From the NCBI GenBank assembly GCA_023238725.1, contig CM041544.1:4732001-4796000 (forward strand): a stretch of 64,000 nt of DNA. The letters run 5' to 3'. This document shows, one piece after another, positions 22,430 through 36,404 of this stretch (positions are counted from its first letter, which is position 1; the number at the start of each line of letters is the position of its first letter). Source of the DNA: Scortum barcoo (taxonomy: Eukaryota > Chordata > Actinopteri > Centrarchiformes > Terapontidae). Made by a program: the position numbers and the translations under genes. The notes beneath the pieces are model-generated. The model saw only the letters and a program-made list of their open reading frames with translations, did no database searches and had not been told where the DNA came from.

Positions 22430-22840
22430 CCTCTGACGCAGCCTGAAGGCCCAAGCGGCCACCGCTCTTTGAATTTTCTCCACTTTCCTGAAAATATTTA
22501 GCATTTTTTGGTCTTAAGCACATTTGTCAGGGATGGAGTGTTAATGTCCGCTCTCCTTGGCAGCTGGCCGGCCGACTTTGGCTGTTGCCGCTATTGATGA
22601 AAGAGCAAATGAGAAGTGAGAGAATTAAAGGCAGATGAAGGATAAGGAGTTTATCAGGATTAAGACAAATGAGTGTCTGCATTGTCTTTTCTCTAAGCTT
22701 TTGTTTCTGGGTCAGAACTTACAATTACCCAGGCAACAGGGATATTTCATGAGCAGTGCCCACTGCTATTACCAAAGTCATCCATAATGAGCAAGTTTGT
22801 GGAACTAAATTTTTAATCAATGCTTTTAAGTGGCTTGTAA
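22430..22840. promoter_or_regulatory. candidate conserved non-coding element
   Basis: A complex, repeat-free block with GC-rich and homeodomain-like words (GGAGTGTTAATGTCC, CTATTGATGAAAG, AGAATTAAAGGCAG, TACAATTACCC, CCATAATGAGC, TTTTTAATCAATG). It stands out from the flanking sequence. A long-range role toward nkx6.2 is possible, but only alignment could show conservation. Confidence 0.35.
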
Positions 22841-23559
22841 AAGCTTACTTTTTCTCTTAAAGAAGCAATTAGTGTCCAGGTCATTGATTGATCAGTAGCC
22901 TATGCGTGCGGAGTGGAAGATAGATGCCCATACTGGGCTGACAGGAGCCTCTCCAGAGGACTGAGCCCCATTCTTTGTTTGTCTGAGCACTTCTGTGGGC
23001 AGCTCGACAGCTCATTTGGTCCCTAATAGAGATGAACTGGTTGGGATAGTCCAAGGGAGAGGAAGCTTTCTCCAGGCAGGAGGGGCAACAGAGGAGGAGG
23101 GATATGGCTGCAGGTTGTCCACCATCACCACTGTAATTGATTACATTCATCACAGCGTGTCGCAGCACCTTACAGTACTGTATAAAACTGCTGCCTGGGT
23201 AGCATACCCATGTCAGCCTTCAAATGAAGACACATTAGGTGGCAGAGATGAAAAAAACTGTCCAAACTCTCCATCCATGTCCAATGTATGTGTGGTCAAA
23301 GGTCATTTTGCTGGCTAAATGTGCATTGGGCAGCTGTGCATAAAACATACAAATCAATATCATGTAAGAGCACCATTTTCCTCTGTAATGTGATGAGCTT
23401 TCACACGGCAGTGTTATTGTTGATTATAGGAGCAGACCTGAAAGAGGTCTGTGTGGTCCTGGAAAAGGACTGATGATGATGGTGATCTGTCACAAGGGGG
23501 CTCTTTCTCCATGTTGTCATTACCATTGAGCTCAGGCGGACACATCATTGTGTAATCCA
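22841..23559. other. intergenic, nothing firm
   Basis: Overlapping short open frames on both strands (for example 22881-23168 minus and 22995-23318 plus) show no recognisable domain or splice structure. Confidence 0.5.
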
Positions 23560-24140
23560 ACTGCAAAGGGACAAAAAAGCAGGAGATTGGTTTTGATTTA
23601 GTATAAATGGGGGCTATAATTAGACGCCGACCGCTTCCGTCATATCAAAAAGTAAACATCCAACCGCACAGAGACGGGAACAAATGAAGATATTGTTCGA
23701 AAACACTGATTGCATGGTCATTCAGACCAATTAATAGCCTCAGCTCACAGATGCAGATCTGATTCTGAGGGTAAATCAGGATTAGATTGAAACCACACAC
23801 TGATCAGGCTTCTTTTTAGCCCCTGGTGCAACAGTGAAACTATTTATTTTCATTGAGTTTTGCTGTGAGTGAGTCGCACTGTCAGCATCAGCCTGTGTGA
23901 GAACCATCCAGACCTGAGCTGAAATTTACACGAGCTGAAATAATCCCTCCAGTCGCAATATTTTAATGAGATGCTGCTTGACATCAGCAGTGGAAGTGCT
24001 GCTGCTCCCATCGTGCATTCAGCGTACACAGGAAAGAGGCCAAAAGAATGGTGAAAAGGTGATGTTGTCGCCTTTGAAAGCTCTGATTACCATATTACTG
24101 CGATGAACCTCAAAAGCAGAGACCGGATTCACATAATGAT
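23560..24140. promoter_or_regulatory. candidate conserved non-coding element
   Basis: Repeat-free sequence with GGCTATAATTAGACG, TGATTGCATGGTCATTC, AGACCAATTAATAGCC, ATATTTTAATGAG and similar words clustered over 600 bp. No open frame is shared between sub-blocks. The regulatory role is inferred. Confidence 0.35.
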
Positions 24141-26490
24141 TTATGTCAGTCAGCATATACACAGGACAGCGGAGACAAGAGAACTACTAATATGGTCCAA
24201 CAGATATTGAAGTATTGCTTTACTAGGATTCATTCAGTGGCAACGTGGCAAATACAGATTTTGTTCTCTTACAGAGGGACACCACACCATAGGCCACACT
24301 CTCTTTATAGAATCAGTTAAAAAAAAAAATCATTAAAAAAACATGCTCATTTTAAATTATTGTAAAGCTGCAATAATAAGGATTTATGCATTAACAAAGG
24401 ATCACACGACTACTTGTATTTAAAGGTTGTCAGATAGTGAAGAACCTCCAGAACATTATCACCTGACTCTGATGTGCCCTACAGCTCGTTTTTAAAGTTT
24501 TACAACCTGCAAAAAATAAAATGAGTATTTAACAGCTATGACCAATATATTTGTTGAAACACAACTAAATGGGAACACTGGACTTGCATTCATTCATCAG
24601 GTGACTAGAAACACACACACACACACACTTGCAGACACCCAATACAGTACATGTCCTTTTTTAGACTATATATGTATACTTTAAGATATCTATCTCTGAA
24701 ATGGCATTTAGTTTGCAGTACTCCCAGCACTGAAAATGAAAAATCCGACAGCAAGACCTTTTCCCCAAAAAATGCCCTAGTTTCTGAGGAGGATAATCCA
24801 CAGACCTCACTGTGAACTGTTTCCATGTTTCTTGTGTGCTCCTGTGGCTTACTTAAGTAATCACTGTAATGACCACAGGAGGGTGGGTGACACCGATGAC
24901 AACTGATCCATAATATTGCCTTTGCTCATTGCTGCACCGTCTTCTTCATACCCTGCAAGGTCAATTTCTTAATGAACACTGAGGCTTTTAAGGTAGCAAA
25001 TGATTTTCTTCAACTCATTCTTACACTTTGGTTTTGCGTGAATTTAATGATTAAGATACATAATGTTAATTAACAACCTTTAGAGATGTGTGTGTGTGTT
25101 TTTTACCATGCTAATTTCATGTTAAGCCTAGCTTACTATCTGCTGACTCAAGCTTCAGAATACAGATATTAAAATCTTCTCATCCAACTCTTATGAAGAA
25201 AGTGAATAAAATATGAAGACGAAGAAAGAAGCACAGAGATTTCTTCACTGTTAAGCCAGTTTTTGTATCACTTGATCAATCAGACCATGTGCATTTCCAA
25301 TTTGTAAAAATGTGAGATATGAAATATTAGCACAAATATGGTGATATGTGCTAATATGTCATAGTTCACACATATGTCAATAGATAGCTATGTGTATTCT
25401 CTATATATAGTACAGTTTCGATGTGGTATGGAGTATTTATGTAATAAATAAAATCATTTTCCATCACAAATGCATAACAAAGCTACAAAAAACGACAAGT
25501 ATCACACTTGCATCTTGCTATGTTCTTTGAACTGACGTAATACTGCATGTGTGACACATCCAGACAATAAACAATTAAGCTCCCTATAGGCAATATCACA
25601 CGGTGGCCTCTTAAACCAAAGATAAAAGATAAATACAGGCATTAATGGACATGAAAAAAATATCAGAAACTCATTTTGTCTCAGACTATTTGTGCAATAA
25701 AGTGGAATTTACAATAAGCCTGTGATTCAAGCAGCACAGGCATGAGGCAACCTTATACAGTGAGACACAAGTCAGTACTCAGTGCAAAACATGACCAGCT
25801 ATTATGACAATATCTTCATGCAAGTTTTATAAAGCAGAGCAATAAAAAGAGAGTAATGCTTGGAGACAGTCTGATCAACAGACTCAAGTTTAAGTAAGTG
25901 TAAAGTCCACACTGTGTACATCATCTCTCAGTGTCAGATAGAAGGAATCATAAGTACATGACTGAATATAGGAGAGGTGCTGGTGGCAATGCTGGAGAGA
26001 AAACATGAAAAGACAAGGACAAGATGACCGACAGTGTAGGAACAGCAACAAGATGTGTGATGTACTGTGCATGGTATTACCTGACAAATCGATGGATGGT
26101 ATGCAGTCTGTCTGCAGCTCTGAAGAACATTAAGCCAAAATAATACACCATATTCTCAGGAACCAGGCAGGTACATGTCTCTCAGAACAGAGGATAAAAA
26201 CAATGTCACGGTACCCTCTGCTCAGAAAGACAATAACTAATAACACAAATCTGAATAAAACTGAGCTAACTTTATTTATTGAATCATTTCCACTTTTTAT
26301 TTTAGAGTTTTCTAATATTTTTTTTGTCAGCAGTCTCCTCCCAGAGTTCCAAATTTCCACACAATTTGTGTGTTTAAAGCTTCGGTATTCTTTTTTTTAA
26401 ACAGTGACTATAATTATTACATGTAATGTGAAAAAGAGTGATGAACCTACATACAGTTATCACCCAACTCTGCAGTTCTTGTCGCCCTGA
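24141..26490. other. AT-rich intergenic stretch
   Basis: A short (CA) run lies near 24611-24629. Near 25117-25205 there is a fragment of the dispersed repeat seen more completely at 40.9-41.2 kb. No gene recognised. Confidence 0.5.
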
Positions 26491-26491
26491 A

Positions 26492-26602
26492 GAGCATTTC
26501 AGCCTCTTTTAGCACATAGTTTTGATTTTCCACACTGCAGCAGCACTCTTACAGTATCAGCCTCATTTTCAGACAGCTGTTAGTGTCACAGCTGTCTGAA
26601 AA
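26492..26602. repeat. dispersed repeat core followed by perfect 15-bp hairpin
   Basis: Bases 26492-26567 are about 95% identical by eye to 28331-28406. They are followed by a perfect inverted repeat with arms 26566-26580 and 26588-26602 and a 7-nt loop. Confidence 0.8.
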
Positions 26603-26979
26603 TTTGACAGCTGTCTGTGTTGTGTATTAAAAAGCCCAGAAAAAAATTCACTATGTAGACATAGGAACATTGAACATAATGGAGCAATTAGCATCTAAGA
26701 AGTGAGGCATATTTTCTCAGAGTTTGTGGGGACCTAAATAATATAAAATAAATATGTTACTCTTCTGCATGTGTAAATTGGAAACTGTTTGCTAACACAC
26801 GTATTATCTTTAGAAGCTTATCATATGTGATATATTGTGTTTTCAACTTGAAAAAAAAATTTTATAACAATAATTTAGTGTAGCAATCTGGGTTGATACC
26901 TCAGAGTACTCAGAGTCGTACTGTCTGTTATCCCCGTTTTACTATAAAACAATGTCAGGATTTAGATTGAATTTCCTCG

Positions 26980-27240
26980 TCCAGGTGACCCTCCACTTGG
27001 AGCACCGTTTCAGCTGCTCCACCGTGAGCACACTCCCCGGGGAGCTCATGGCCCATTTAGTGATTCACTCCAGGAGAGCTGTCACCATGCCGAGCGAGTC
27101 ACTCCTCTGCCCTCATGAATTCACATGAGGCTGGTGTGCATGACTCTGCTTAAGCAACACTGCCTATATTCATCAGAGACACAGCAGTCTGAAGAGTTTG
27201 CCTCCACAGTGCTCCAACTCCTCGAAAATCTCACTGACTC
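26980..27240. promoter_or_regulatory. candidate conserved non-coding element
   Basis: A block of balanced composition without repeats between AT-rich flanks, with words such as GGCCCATTTAGTGATTCACTCC and CCTCATGAATTCACATGAGG (a near-palindrome). There is no coding signal. Regulatory role is inferred. Confidence 0.3.
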
Positions 27241-28305
27241 GGCAAAGGACTAAATCCTTTATTTGACAATTTGTCTGACAATAAACAAGGAAGTAATGAT
27301 GGTACGACAAGAATGATGCAATTTGAAACGTGGCTAGTTGATAATGAATTTATTTTTAAATAAATCCAATAATGACACATTGCTGTTTATCTTGGTGGGA
27401 CGTGTCTTCCTCTTACGCAAATCTAATGTAAGTGACAGTCAGACAGTTCATGGTCTGTGCAAAAAAAGCACTCCAGTTAAAGTGAGGCTTGACGATTCAG
27501 AGTTAGTCAAAGCACGTAGGTGTCTTCCAAAGTTTCAAAGTTACAAAAAATGTCTTTCTTTCCTTTAATGTAAGTCAAGAAAAAAAACAGTTGAAACACA
27601 CAGATGAAGTTTGGCACTGAAAAGACTAACTTTGGAAGATACCCACCTGATTTATCTAACTCAGATTACTGAAGTCTCATAACTTTAACTTTGGAAAGCA
27701 TTTTAAACAAAATTCCAGTTTATTTCAACCTTTGCCGTAAGCACCCTCCATACTGACTCAGAAAGACAAAGAACGGAGACAGAGAAAGAAATGCACTGCA
27801 CCACGAACAGTAACATCTAGTTACTGTACAAAACTATACATAGTTTTCCTTGTACAACTATGATCCAAAATTACACTGGCAGCTGAGTGAAACTGTCACA
27901 AAGTTTAAGGTTTCTTTATTAATACCTAAGGGTAAATTCAGCATTACAAAAAAAAACATCACAGCAATACAGATTCAAAAGACATAAAATGTACACAAAT
28001 CTCTACATTGGAAGTGGCGAGTACAAAGTTAGCATGATCCATACAGTTACAATAGACAAGGCTGGAATAAACTGGATATGCTTCAAGGTTTGGCAAATGT
28101 CTTAGCCTTGGTTTAATACAGAAGGCCTCTATTAAAACATGAGCCACATGTTCATTTTAGTCTCCTCCCAGTGGTCCAATTTCCCTAACGTTAAAGTTAA
28201 AAAGTGCTTTAGTTGGCTAAATCATAAAAAAGTGGAACTACTCTTTATGACAAGATGTGTAACATTGTGTTCATATCACATGTTCATCTACAACAAGAGA
28301 ATTTA
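27241..28305. other. intergenic, nothing recognised
   Basis: AT-rich unique sequence with no supported gene. Confidence 0.5.
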
Positions 28306-28453
28306 AAGAAAGTCAACTGGACTTAAAAAAGAGCATTTTAGCCTCTTTTAGTACATAGTTTTGATTTTCCACACTGCAGCAGCACTCTTACAGTATCAGC
28401 CTCATTTGACTTGCTTGAAGTTATACCTTCAAGCAAGTCCAGTTGGCTTTCTT
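28306..28453. repeat. nested foldback containing the dispersed repeat core
   Basis: Outer arms 28306-28324 and 28435-28453 match 18 of 19 as inverted copies. Inside, the 76-bp repeat core (28331-28406) is followed by a perfect 13-bp hairpin, arms 28408-28420 and 28427-28439. The inner and outer right arms overlap. Confidence 0.85.
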
Positions 28454-29963
<1,510 letters not shown>

Positions 29964-31479
29964 TACTGCTCAAAAAAATAAAGGGAACACTAAAATAACA
30001 CATCCTAGATCTGAATGAATGAAATATTCTTATTAAATACTTTGTTCTTTACATAGTTGAATGTGCTGACAACAAAATCACACAAAAATTATCAATGGAA
30101 ATCAAATTTATTAACCCATGGAGGTCTGGATTTGGAGTCACACTCAAAATTAAAGTGGAAAAACACACTACAGGCTGATCCAACTTTGATGTAATGTCCT
30201 TAAAACAAGTCAAAATGAGGCTCAGTAGTGTGTGTGGCCTCCACGTGCCTGTATGACCTCCCTACAACGCCTGGGCATGCTCCTGATGAGGTGGCGGATG
30301 GTCTCCTGAGGGATCTCCTCCCAGACCTGGACTAAAGCATCCGCCAACTCCTGGACAGTCTGTGGTGCAACGTGGCGTTGGTGGATGGAGCGAGACATGA
30401 TGTCCCAGATGTGCTCAATTGGATTCAGGTCTGGGGAACGGGCGGGCCAGTCCATAGTATCAATGTCTTCGTCTTGCAGGAACTGCTGACACACTCCAGC
30501 CACATGAGGTCTAGCATTGTCTTGCATTAGGGAGGAGGAACCCAGGGCCAACCGCACCAGCATATGGTCTCACAAGGGGTCTGAGGATCTCACCCCACAC
30601 CATTACTGACCCACTGCCAAACCGGTCATGCTGGAGGATGTTGCAGGCAGCAGCACGTTCTCCACGGCGTCTCCAGACTCTGTCACGTCTGTCACATGTG
30701 CTCAGTGTGAACCTGCTTTCATCTGTGAAGAGCACAGGGCACCAGTGGGCGAATTTGCCAATCTTGGTGTTCTCTGGCAAATGCCAAACGTCCTGCACGG
30801 TGTTGGGCTGTAAGCACAACCCCCACCTGTGGACGTCGGGCCCTCATACCACCCTCATGGAGTCTGTTTCTGACCGTTTGAGCAGACACATGCACATTTG
30901 TGGCCTGCTGGAGGTCATTTTGCAGGGCTCTGGCAGTGCTCCTCCTGTTCCTCCTTGCACAAAGGCGGAGGTAGCGGTCCTGTTGCTGGGTTGTTGCCCT
31001 CCTACGGCCTCCTCCACGTCTCCTGATGTACTGGCCTGTCTCCTGGTAGCGCCTCCATGCTCTGGACACTACGCTGACAGACACAGCAAACCTTCTTGCC
31101 ACAGCTCGCATTGATGTGCCATCCTGGATGAGCTGCACTACCTGAGCCACTTGTGTGGGTTGTAGACTCCGTCTCATGCTACCACGAGAGTGAAAGCACT
31201 GCCAGCATTCAAAAGTGACCAAAACATCAGCCAGAAAGCATAGAACTAGAACTGAGAAGTGATCTGTGGTCACCACCTGCAGAACCACTCCTTTATTGGG
31301 GGTGTCTTGCTAATTGACTAAAATTTCCACCTGTTGTCTATTCCATTTGCACAACAGCATGTGAAATTGATTGTCAATCAGTGTTGCTTCCTAAGTGGAC
31401 AGTTTGATTTCACAGAAGTGTGATTGACTTGGAGTTACATTGTGTTGTTTAAGTGTTCCCTTAATTTTTTTGAGCAGTG
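29964..31479 (-). mobile_element. Tc1/mariner-type DNA transposon inserted in the (TA)n array
   Basis: An element of about 1.5 kb with near-identical terminal inverted repeats of about 30-38 bp: the left begins TACTGCTCAAAAAAAT and the right, read inward on the minus strand, begins CACTGCTCAAAAAAAT. It is flanked by TA (29962-29963 and 31480-31481), the target-site duplication of this superfamily. A transposase gene in pieces lies on the minus strand inside. Size, ends, TA target and transposase all agree. The TIRs are still well matched, so insertion is fairly recent, but the coding region is broken and this copy cannot make its own transposase. Confidence 0.95.
30222..31177 (-). pseudogene. 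broken Tc1-like transposase (DD34E type)
   Basis: Three colinear fragments in different frames. The first starts at 31177 (MRRSLQPTQVAQVVQLIQDG) and has the N-terminal helix-turn-helix DNA-binding region and a GRRR nuclear-localisation-like stretch. The second (ending near 30570) has LFTDESRFTLS, with the first catalytic Asp, and a GSVMVWG block. The third has LMQDNARPH, with the second Asp, and SPDLNPIEHIWD, with the Glu, ending ARGGHTHY at 30222. There are frameshifts near 30750 and near 30560. About 30 codons appear to be missing between the VWG block and EILRPL when compared with the family layout. This is a dead copy, mobilisable at most in trans. Confidence 0.93.
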
Positions 31480-31522
31480 TATATGTATATGTATATATAT
31501 ATATATATGTATATATATGTGT
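31480..31522. repeat. (TA)n microsatellite, right part
   Basis: ATATGTATAT-type units continuing the array interrupted by the transposon. Confidence 0.9.
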
Positions 31523-31552
31523 TTGAACAATCCAACCAGCACAGAAACGTCA

Positions 31553-32752
31553 CTATCTTTCATACCTCATGTTCAAGGAGTAAAAAAGTCCAAACAGCAT
31601 GGCTGTTGCAAGGGCGACATTACCCAGATCTTGAAGAACCACCATGCCTTCAATGATGATGCCAACATCAGACGTACCTCTGGTGACGTAGATTCCCACT
31701 ATCGTTTTCTCGATGGCACTCAGTGCAGTGGCCTCAGTCATGTCCTGGTTAAAGATAAAACATTTCTTGAAGCTTTTTTTTAAAAAAAAAAAAAAAACAA
31801 CAAAAATTCTAATGCTATATTTAATTTAAACCCATGTAAACAGCACAGTAGATTACTGCAGCCAAAGAATGCCCTGCCATGCTGCCATTCACATGGTCAA
31901 TTTCTGAGAGAAAAAAACAAACAGACATAACGTCCAGATCAAATGAAGAGGAGCCTTCAAGCTTTACAACCGAATGTAAAGATTGAATTCTCATCCTCAT
32001 TTTTTCTGGAAGTTATTTTTATGTTCCTGGATGATTTTTATCATTAACCTGGACTTACTCCAGGGCTGTATCCCAGTCCCAATTCTGCCCTTGTCAGATG
32101 AGGATCAGTGCAGTGTAGGAAGATGGTGGAATTTTCCTTCTTTCACTAGAATCACAAATTTGAAGTGTTTTCACACTGGTGTAACCCCTAATGTAAGCCT
32201 GGTTAAACCATTTTTTAAATCTCAGCACTGTAATCGCTTTGCCAAGGTGATAAAGAGGGCAAATGGACCTAAACAGTCCAAGCAGGATCACAGAGTTAAC
32301 TGAATACGTTTTGAAATGTAGCAAAGCCACAATCTACTCACAAAACACTTTTTATATGTGAAACGGGGAACACAGAACAAATCTGGCCATGAAGACCGTG
32401 ACGACTCTGGAGATGAAAGAATCATGGTGCTGTCACCAGAACAGGATGAGGTGTCATCAGGAGCACTGGTTGATGAAAAGGAGAAACTGTGTTCACCTTG
32501 GTCTTGAGGTTGGCAGGATGTGTATACAACTTTGAGTGCCGCTTTGTCTTGTATTTCTTCCATTGAAGTTGAGTTCATAAACTCGTCGCCAAAAAGCGTG
32601 TCCATGAACTGCAGGAAGGGTGCCATTATTTTACACCGAGGCTTTATGTTAGTCTCTAGTTCAGCCATAGTTGAAGGCAGACCAGAAGAAAACATGACCC
32701 TCTGACTACTGTCTGATCCAAGGACAACTCTGAGAATAGCTTGAGTTGTCAT
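31553..32752 (-). pseudogene. fragment of multicopy teleost gene (SAMD3-like family), internal part missing
   Basis: The 5' coding exon runs from ATG 32752 to a GTGAGT donor after 32342 (137 codons). It starts MTTQAILRVVLGSDSSQRVM, with a PB1-like fold layout (VVLG, FSSGLPSTMAELE, ALKVVYTSC), a Ser-rich linker, and WPDLFCVPRF. I recall this organisation from multicopy, mostly unnamed teleost proteins labelled SAMD3-like. A 3' exon at 31744-31553, after a TTTAACCAG acceptor, encodes SDVGIIIEGMVVLQDL, then ATAMLFGLFYSLNMRY, which matches the C-terminus of the same family. The roughly 300-residue middle is not seen in the 590 bp between. The gene is therefore probably truncated, although a short spliced product from the two exons is conceivable. 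The family name is from memory and uncertain. Confidence 0.5.
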
Positions 32753-33059
32753 GGTCCAATTTCACTGTCTGTTAGGAAAGAATAAGAAAATGTAATTAGA
32801 ATCTGTTTTATAACAAGAGATATTGTTAATCACCAAATCTTATCTCTTACTGTTAAAACACTAATACTTTTAAGAAACTGACAACTTAACTCTGAAGACA
32901 GACATGCCAACATCAACTTTTCTTTTCTTTTCTTTCTTTTTTATCAAAACTGTACAAGAAATTGAGTTAATAACAAGAAAAAAAAAAACACCAGTTAGTG
33001 TGTCCAGGGTTTCCCATGCACATTAGTACAAGACAACAATGTTTTTTTTTTTTTTTTTT

Positions 33060-35321
33060 TTACATTGTCTTCTAGTGTTGTCCAACACAGTTGTCCGTTT
33101 TACACAAAATGTCCAGCAAAACTGAGGACAAACTAGAATGAGACCCTGGGGGAAGGTTACTCAGTACCCATTATACAGCCCAAAGTTTGTGGGTTTTGCG
33201 GGAGGTGCCCAAAGGGTTACAGACCTCGAAGCCATCAGCATACAAAGTTATGGATAAACTTAGGTCTTCCCCTGACAACAAACTATTTTCCTTATAATGC
33301 AGACCATCGTTATAAGACCTGTACACAATTTCTTCTCCAGTTCTGTGATTACTAACTATCTTGTCCACAATATCTTTACTACTCAGCAGCACTTGCAGGG
33401 ATTCTATGATGGGGACATACTGGAATGTTTTGTTCTTTTTCGCATCCAAAATATATTCAACTGGTTCAACAACATTAAATTTTGCCTTGTAATATTGCTT
33501 ACGTTAATATGCAGAACTCAAAGGTCCATCCTTCTCTATGGCCTTATTTAGAGGATTTGCAGAGCACAGAGAGGAGATTATTTCATCTATGACAGCTCTG
33601 TCAACTTGGAGCTTGTGCTTCTGAAAAATGTCCACTAGGACACCTTCAGAATGAGATTTTGAGAGACAGCCAGTTAAGTGGTGAAGTTCTACCAAAAAAA
33701 CATTCATTGCTCTGCTTAGTACATGGGGAAAATGTGCTTATTTTAACAAAACTGCTGCCAAACTGTGCTCGATTACATCTGGGAGGTCATTTAGAGCACC
33801 AGCACTGCTACCTGGTTGAGCATCCTCACCAATGTCATCATCAGCCGTATTTGAAGCAGATTCTGGGGTAGCAAGGGTGGCTACAATTCCTGGTTTAAAA
33901 TCTTTTGGTGTAAAAGACCTGTGTTTTCTGCTCTTGTGGGATTTAAAAGATCCTAAGATGTTTGAAATTTGCAACCCCACAACATATAATTTACAACCTA
34001 ATTTGTCTTCAAATGTGTATTAACGTGAGTCCAGTAATCCCTCTCAGGCACAAGATCCTTACAAGGACACAAATGGCAACTAAATGTACATTTCTCTGAC
34101 TGATGACGACTAGTTTTTCATAACATGACATCTATTCAAATGAATTAACAATGCATTCCACGTTCTAAAAGTGCATGGGCAGCTTTCATGCACATATGGA
34201 ATACGATTGCTATTCCCATAATGACTATGTCTGACTCGATAGTGCCTCAGAATATGGGACCTACTTGGAAAAACTGAAGGGCAGGTCTTGCATTGCCACA
34301 TTTGCTCTGTCACTGGAACACTTCTCGCACCATTCACTGTAAAAGTGGAAACAAAGAAGGATTAAAGCCAGGGTTGGAGATTCTGCAAAAACTGTTCAAG
34401 CAGGCCACATTTTGAAAATACACAGACAAAAGTCCAAGCCTTCCTCAGACTTCTCTCTGAAGCCACGCCTCCAGAGTGCAGGAACACACACTGCTTTTTC
34501 AGCCTTGGGTTCACATCAAGGTGAAGCCACGCTACACGGGGAAAGCTGCGTCGCTCACATTGGGATTACACTGGATTGTTCCACGAAGGTATCGCCGGCG
34601 CAACGCAGCATTGCTAACTCATTTACGTGAAAGAAAACACCTGACATCATAATAAACCATCCAGCATGGTGGTACATTATATCACTGGGGTTGTCTTTTC
34701 CGCGACGTAACTCGTTGAAGAATCTGGGCATGCATGCGATTAGTGCAAAAAGCATTTGATTGCTTGGTTGCAATCAGGATGTGGAGAGGATTTCAGGCAA
34801 TTCAGTAAAAAATGCCACAGAATAAGATCCCCAACCATACTTTTAATGTCTAGTGAAGACAAATGGTGTTTGATTAAAAAATGCATTCTTGAAATATCAA
34901 ACATTGAGAATAACAAGAGGAAGGTATCCACAACAGTAAGAGGCTAACCTTTTAAGTCTAATGAGGTTTCCCTCAACCACTTATTACCAGCAATTCACAA
35001 GGTGTGACATGGCTAACCAGAGGTGGGGCAGGGTTAAACCAATTACTGATTGTAAAAGGTAAGATAAATGATAGCTATACTTAGAGTTAATATATTTAAT
35101 AGTGCTGGAGTGATGGAGTGTACTGTATTTTTCTAATATTTTGTCCAATCTATTCTCATACATGACTGGGGCAAAATATTCGAAACGAAAATTAGATTAC
35201 ACATATGTATTAATGAGGTGGCCAGTGTGTGTATTTTATCAAAATATGTAATGCATTATAATTACCATAACTATAAAAGCAAATACAATGTCCTGTTCTC
35301 ACCACAAAAACTTGAGCCCAT
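33060..35321 (-). pseudogene. degenerate C2H2 zinc-finger gene of a multicopy, transposase-like teleost family
   Basis: A short first exon (ATG 35321 to 35303, MGSSFC) has a GTGAGA donor. It joins in phase to a TTTTACAG acceptor at 34337, giving VNGARSVPVTEQMWQCKTCP and two C2H2-like fingers. After a stop and a frame change near 34110 a third finger follows (CHLCPCKDLVPERDYWTHVNTH), then KSRKHRSFTPKDFKPGIVA (33738-33980), LPDVIEHSLAAVLLK, and a 33504-33707 segment. A TAA at 33504-33506 interrupts the frame before RKQYYKAKFNVVEPVEYILD, YVPIIESLQ, ENSLLSGEDLSLSITLYADG, NPLGTSRKTHK, a TAA in place of the next codon, and WVLSNLPPGSHSSLSS. It breaks off near a T-run (33041-33061). The order matches unnamed multicopy teleost proteins that I recall, with zinc fingers ahead of a transposase-like domain. 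Several frameshifts and stops make it a pseudogene. Confidence 0.6.
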
Positions 35322-36400
35322 GTTCACATCAGCTGACTCCAGGTGCGGACTTGAATTTGTCTGTTAATCTGCAGCAAAACAGAAAAAAAAATTCTAGTCA
35401 TTGCAAAACTGTATTTCAATAAATATACATTAGATGTACACTCACCGGGGAGTGGAGTTAGCTAACTTAATGCCGCTGATGACATTAGCAAGGGCTACTT
35501 GATGGCCAAATCTTATTAACGTTACGGTGCAGTTAACACACAATGTAACTGAACAGCCAGTTGGCAAACCAGTTCAAACAGAAGACCAAAGGAGCGCTGC
35601 AGTAAATGTAACATTAACGGCTCCCGCGCCAAAAAAAACAAAAAACAAAAACATTAAACAACGCGAGCAAATAAGCTCATGGCAATTATTTAACGTTAAC
35701 GTTACATGGTGACTCTCAAGACATTAAACTACATTTGGCTGAGATTTCTACAATATTTAATTAAAAAATCCAGACTTACCGAACAAAGTAGTGGCTTATC
35801 GCACCGTGAGCCATTAGAGATAGTTGCCTTCTTCTACCAACAATGCCGAGATCGTGTGCGGTATCACGATAATTAACAGCGCTACATTATTGACTCACTT
35901 CATCCCAACATGATCTGAACAAATTCATGTACCCTCTCTGCATATCATGTAGTTTCTACACTATACAGTTAAGCTTAACTTTAGAACATGAGGCAATTGT
36001 GTTAAATACACCCAAGATGCTTACATAAATCCATGAGATGGCCAGTCTCCTTTTTTCAGTGTACTTAACTTGACTGAGCTACTTCTAGCACTATATTGGA
36101 GTATAGATAGGCAGGATCTGAACAGTGGTTTTCAGAATTAGACCTTTTCAGGCAGCAAGTATTAGAGGAAAACTCACTCTTAGCATGTGGTGTGTTTGTG
36201 GTGGAGTTTTCAAAAGTAATCATATTTCTTTTATGCATTCATGTATGTTTCGCTTAAGAAGAATCTTCAAGATATTGACATTTTTCTATTGCAAGATCAT
36301 AAGCTAATCCAGTTATCTGTTCTTTGATGTTTTTAGAAAATTCAGTCCACAAAGTCTGCCGCCAGTATGACCTTATCTTATCTGGACAACCTGACTAAAG
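35322..36400. other. upstream region of the zinc-finger pseudogene; no gene seen
   Basis: It includes GTTAACGTTAC-type words and a short CpG-containing stretch near 35600-35860 that could be the old promoter of the minus-strand gene. The rest is AT-rich unique sequence. Confidence 0.4.
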
Positions 36401-36404
36401 TGGG

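Noticed and set aside
31983..32330. Overlapping open frames of 106 and 78 codons between the two SAMD3-like exons
   Set aside because: Neither strand shows a recognisable motif; the sequence may be a repeat inserted where the middle of the gene was lost.
33041..33061. T-run taken as a poly(A) tail of a processed pseudogene
   Set aside because: The gene copy upstream keeps an in-frame intron and the family protein continues past this point, so a retrocopy is unlikely.
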